Positions 63,714 to 64,000 of a DNA stretch of 64,000 nt are shown piece after piece. Location of the stretch: NCBI RefSeq assembly GCF_000359745.1, contig NZ_AQHN01000084.1, forward strand, positions 62,001 through 126,000, in the 5' to 3' direction. Position 1 is the first letter of the stretch, and the number at the start of each line of letters is the position of its first letter. The notes under the pieces were generated by a model. That model had not been told where the DNA came from, made no database searches, and saw only the letters and a program-made list of their open reading frames with translations. The position numbers and the translations under genes are program-made. Origin of the DNA: Rhizobium freirei PRF 81. Its GTDB lineage: Bacteria > Pseudomonadota > Alphaproteobacteria > Rhizobiales > Rhizobiaceae.

Positions 63714-64000
63714 AGCAGCAATAGGGACGAATCTGTCTTGGCCCCGATCCTCCCAAGATCGGTCTCCCGTTCCGCGAGTAATTTCGCGCTGAACGATCGG
63801 GCCGCGACAGTTGATCCCGGCCCCTTATCTATTTTGTCATAGCATACCTATATTAGATCCGTGCGATCCGTTGGCGGTACTCGCCCAACGATCCTTATCG
63901 ACAGAACGATGAGATCCAGTTTTTACCACCGCGCAACTTTTGGAAATTGCTGGCTTCGCACGATAGCAAAAGTGTGCTTTTTTTGACCGAAAGGGGAATG
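63714..64000. other. Noncoding tail of window
   Basis: It contains a short dyad CCGATC/GATCGG about 40 bp past the regulator stop, and near the end AAAAG-TGTG-CTTTT followed by a T run, a weak terminator-like element. No gene is supported; the last bases GAAAGGGGAATG could be the start of a gene beyond the window. Confidence 0.3.

Overview
The window looks like a piece of a Rhizobium-type alphaproteobacterial genome. Signs of this are the high G+C content, ATGA and TGATG gene overlaps throughout, small DUF1127 and DUF1344 proteins, a rhizobial-style intergenic palindromic repeat, and the rhizobial arrangement of protocatechuate genes with a LysR-type PcaQ and an AraC-type PobR. I see no rRNA, tRNA, CRISPR array, prophage or symbiosis gene. 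Most of the sequence is ordinary, densely packed metabolic, transport and regulatory genes. Only 20.4-22.6 kb shows decay.

Layout. 0-4 kb: the end of an acetoacetate decarboxylase gene, a patatin-like lipase, an exported protein of unknown function and a VirK/YbjX (DUF535) protein. 4-7 kb: a sensor kinase/OmpR regulator pair beside a PAP2 phosphatase. 7-11 kb: a ParB-like protein, a methyltransferase, and an MFS exporter divergent from an ArsR-rhodanese regulator. 11-16.7 kb: a complete peptide-type ABC importer operon. 16.7-20.4 kb: a second two-component system flanked by DUF1344, a small exported protein and a four-repeat DUF347 membrane protein. 20.4-23 kb: an M20 peptidase remnant, CDP-diacylglycerol pyrophosphatase, a small protein, an IS6-family remnant and a NIPSNAP protein. 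23.4-27.3 kb: a three-subunit molybdenum aldehyde oxidoreductase resembling PaoABC. 27.4-33.7 kb: a sugar-type ABC permease and ATPase with no binding protein, and two MFS transporters. 34-36.3 kb: a B12-type radical SAM protein and two very small genes.

36.5-43.2 kb: a third two-component system followed by a PmtA-like methyltransferase and a DedA protein. An identical 16-bp box lies before both halves of this group, so it is probably one regulon. Next to it a second methyltransferase is divergent from a GGDEF-EAL protein across a striking 39-bp dyad.

43.4-58.8 kb: a continuous and apparently complete beta-ketoadipate block. It runs pcaFJI (minus), pcaR, pobR/pobA, pcaQ, pcaDCHGB and then an ABC importer matching the rhizobial protocatechuate transporter pcaMNVWX. 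PobA makes protocatechuate from 4-hydroxybenzoate, PcaHG opens the ring, PcaB, PcaC and PcaD make beta-ketoadipate, and PcaIJ and PcaF yield succinyl-CoA and acetyl-CoA. Candidate PcaR and PcaQ sites are visible. 58.9-64 kb: a GFA-family protein, a fused 5-oxoprolinase and a MarR-type regulator.

The parts I find least explained are the two-component/phospholipid-methyltransferase/DedA regulon, the two-component/DUF347 locus, the methyltransferase/GGDEF-EAL divergon, the sugar ABC genes without a binding protein, and a 31-codon gene with a near-perfect ribosome binding site. All family assignments come from reading motifs; no database search was run.
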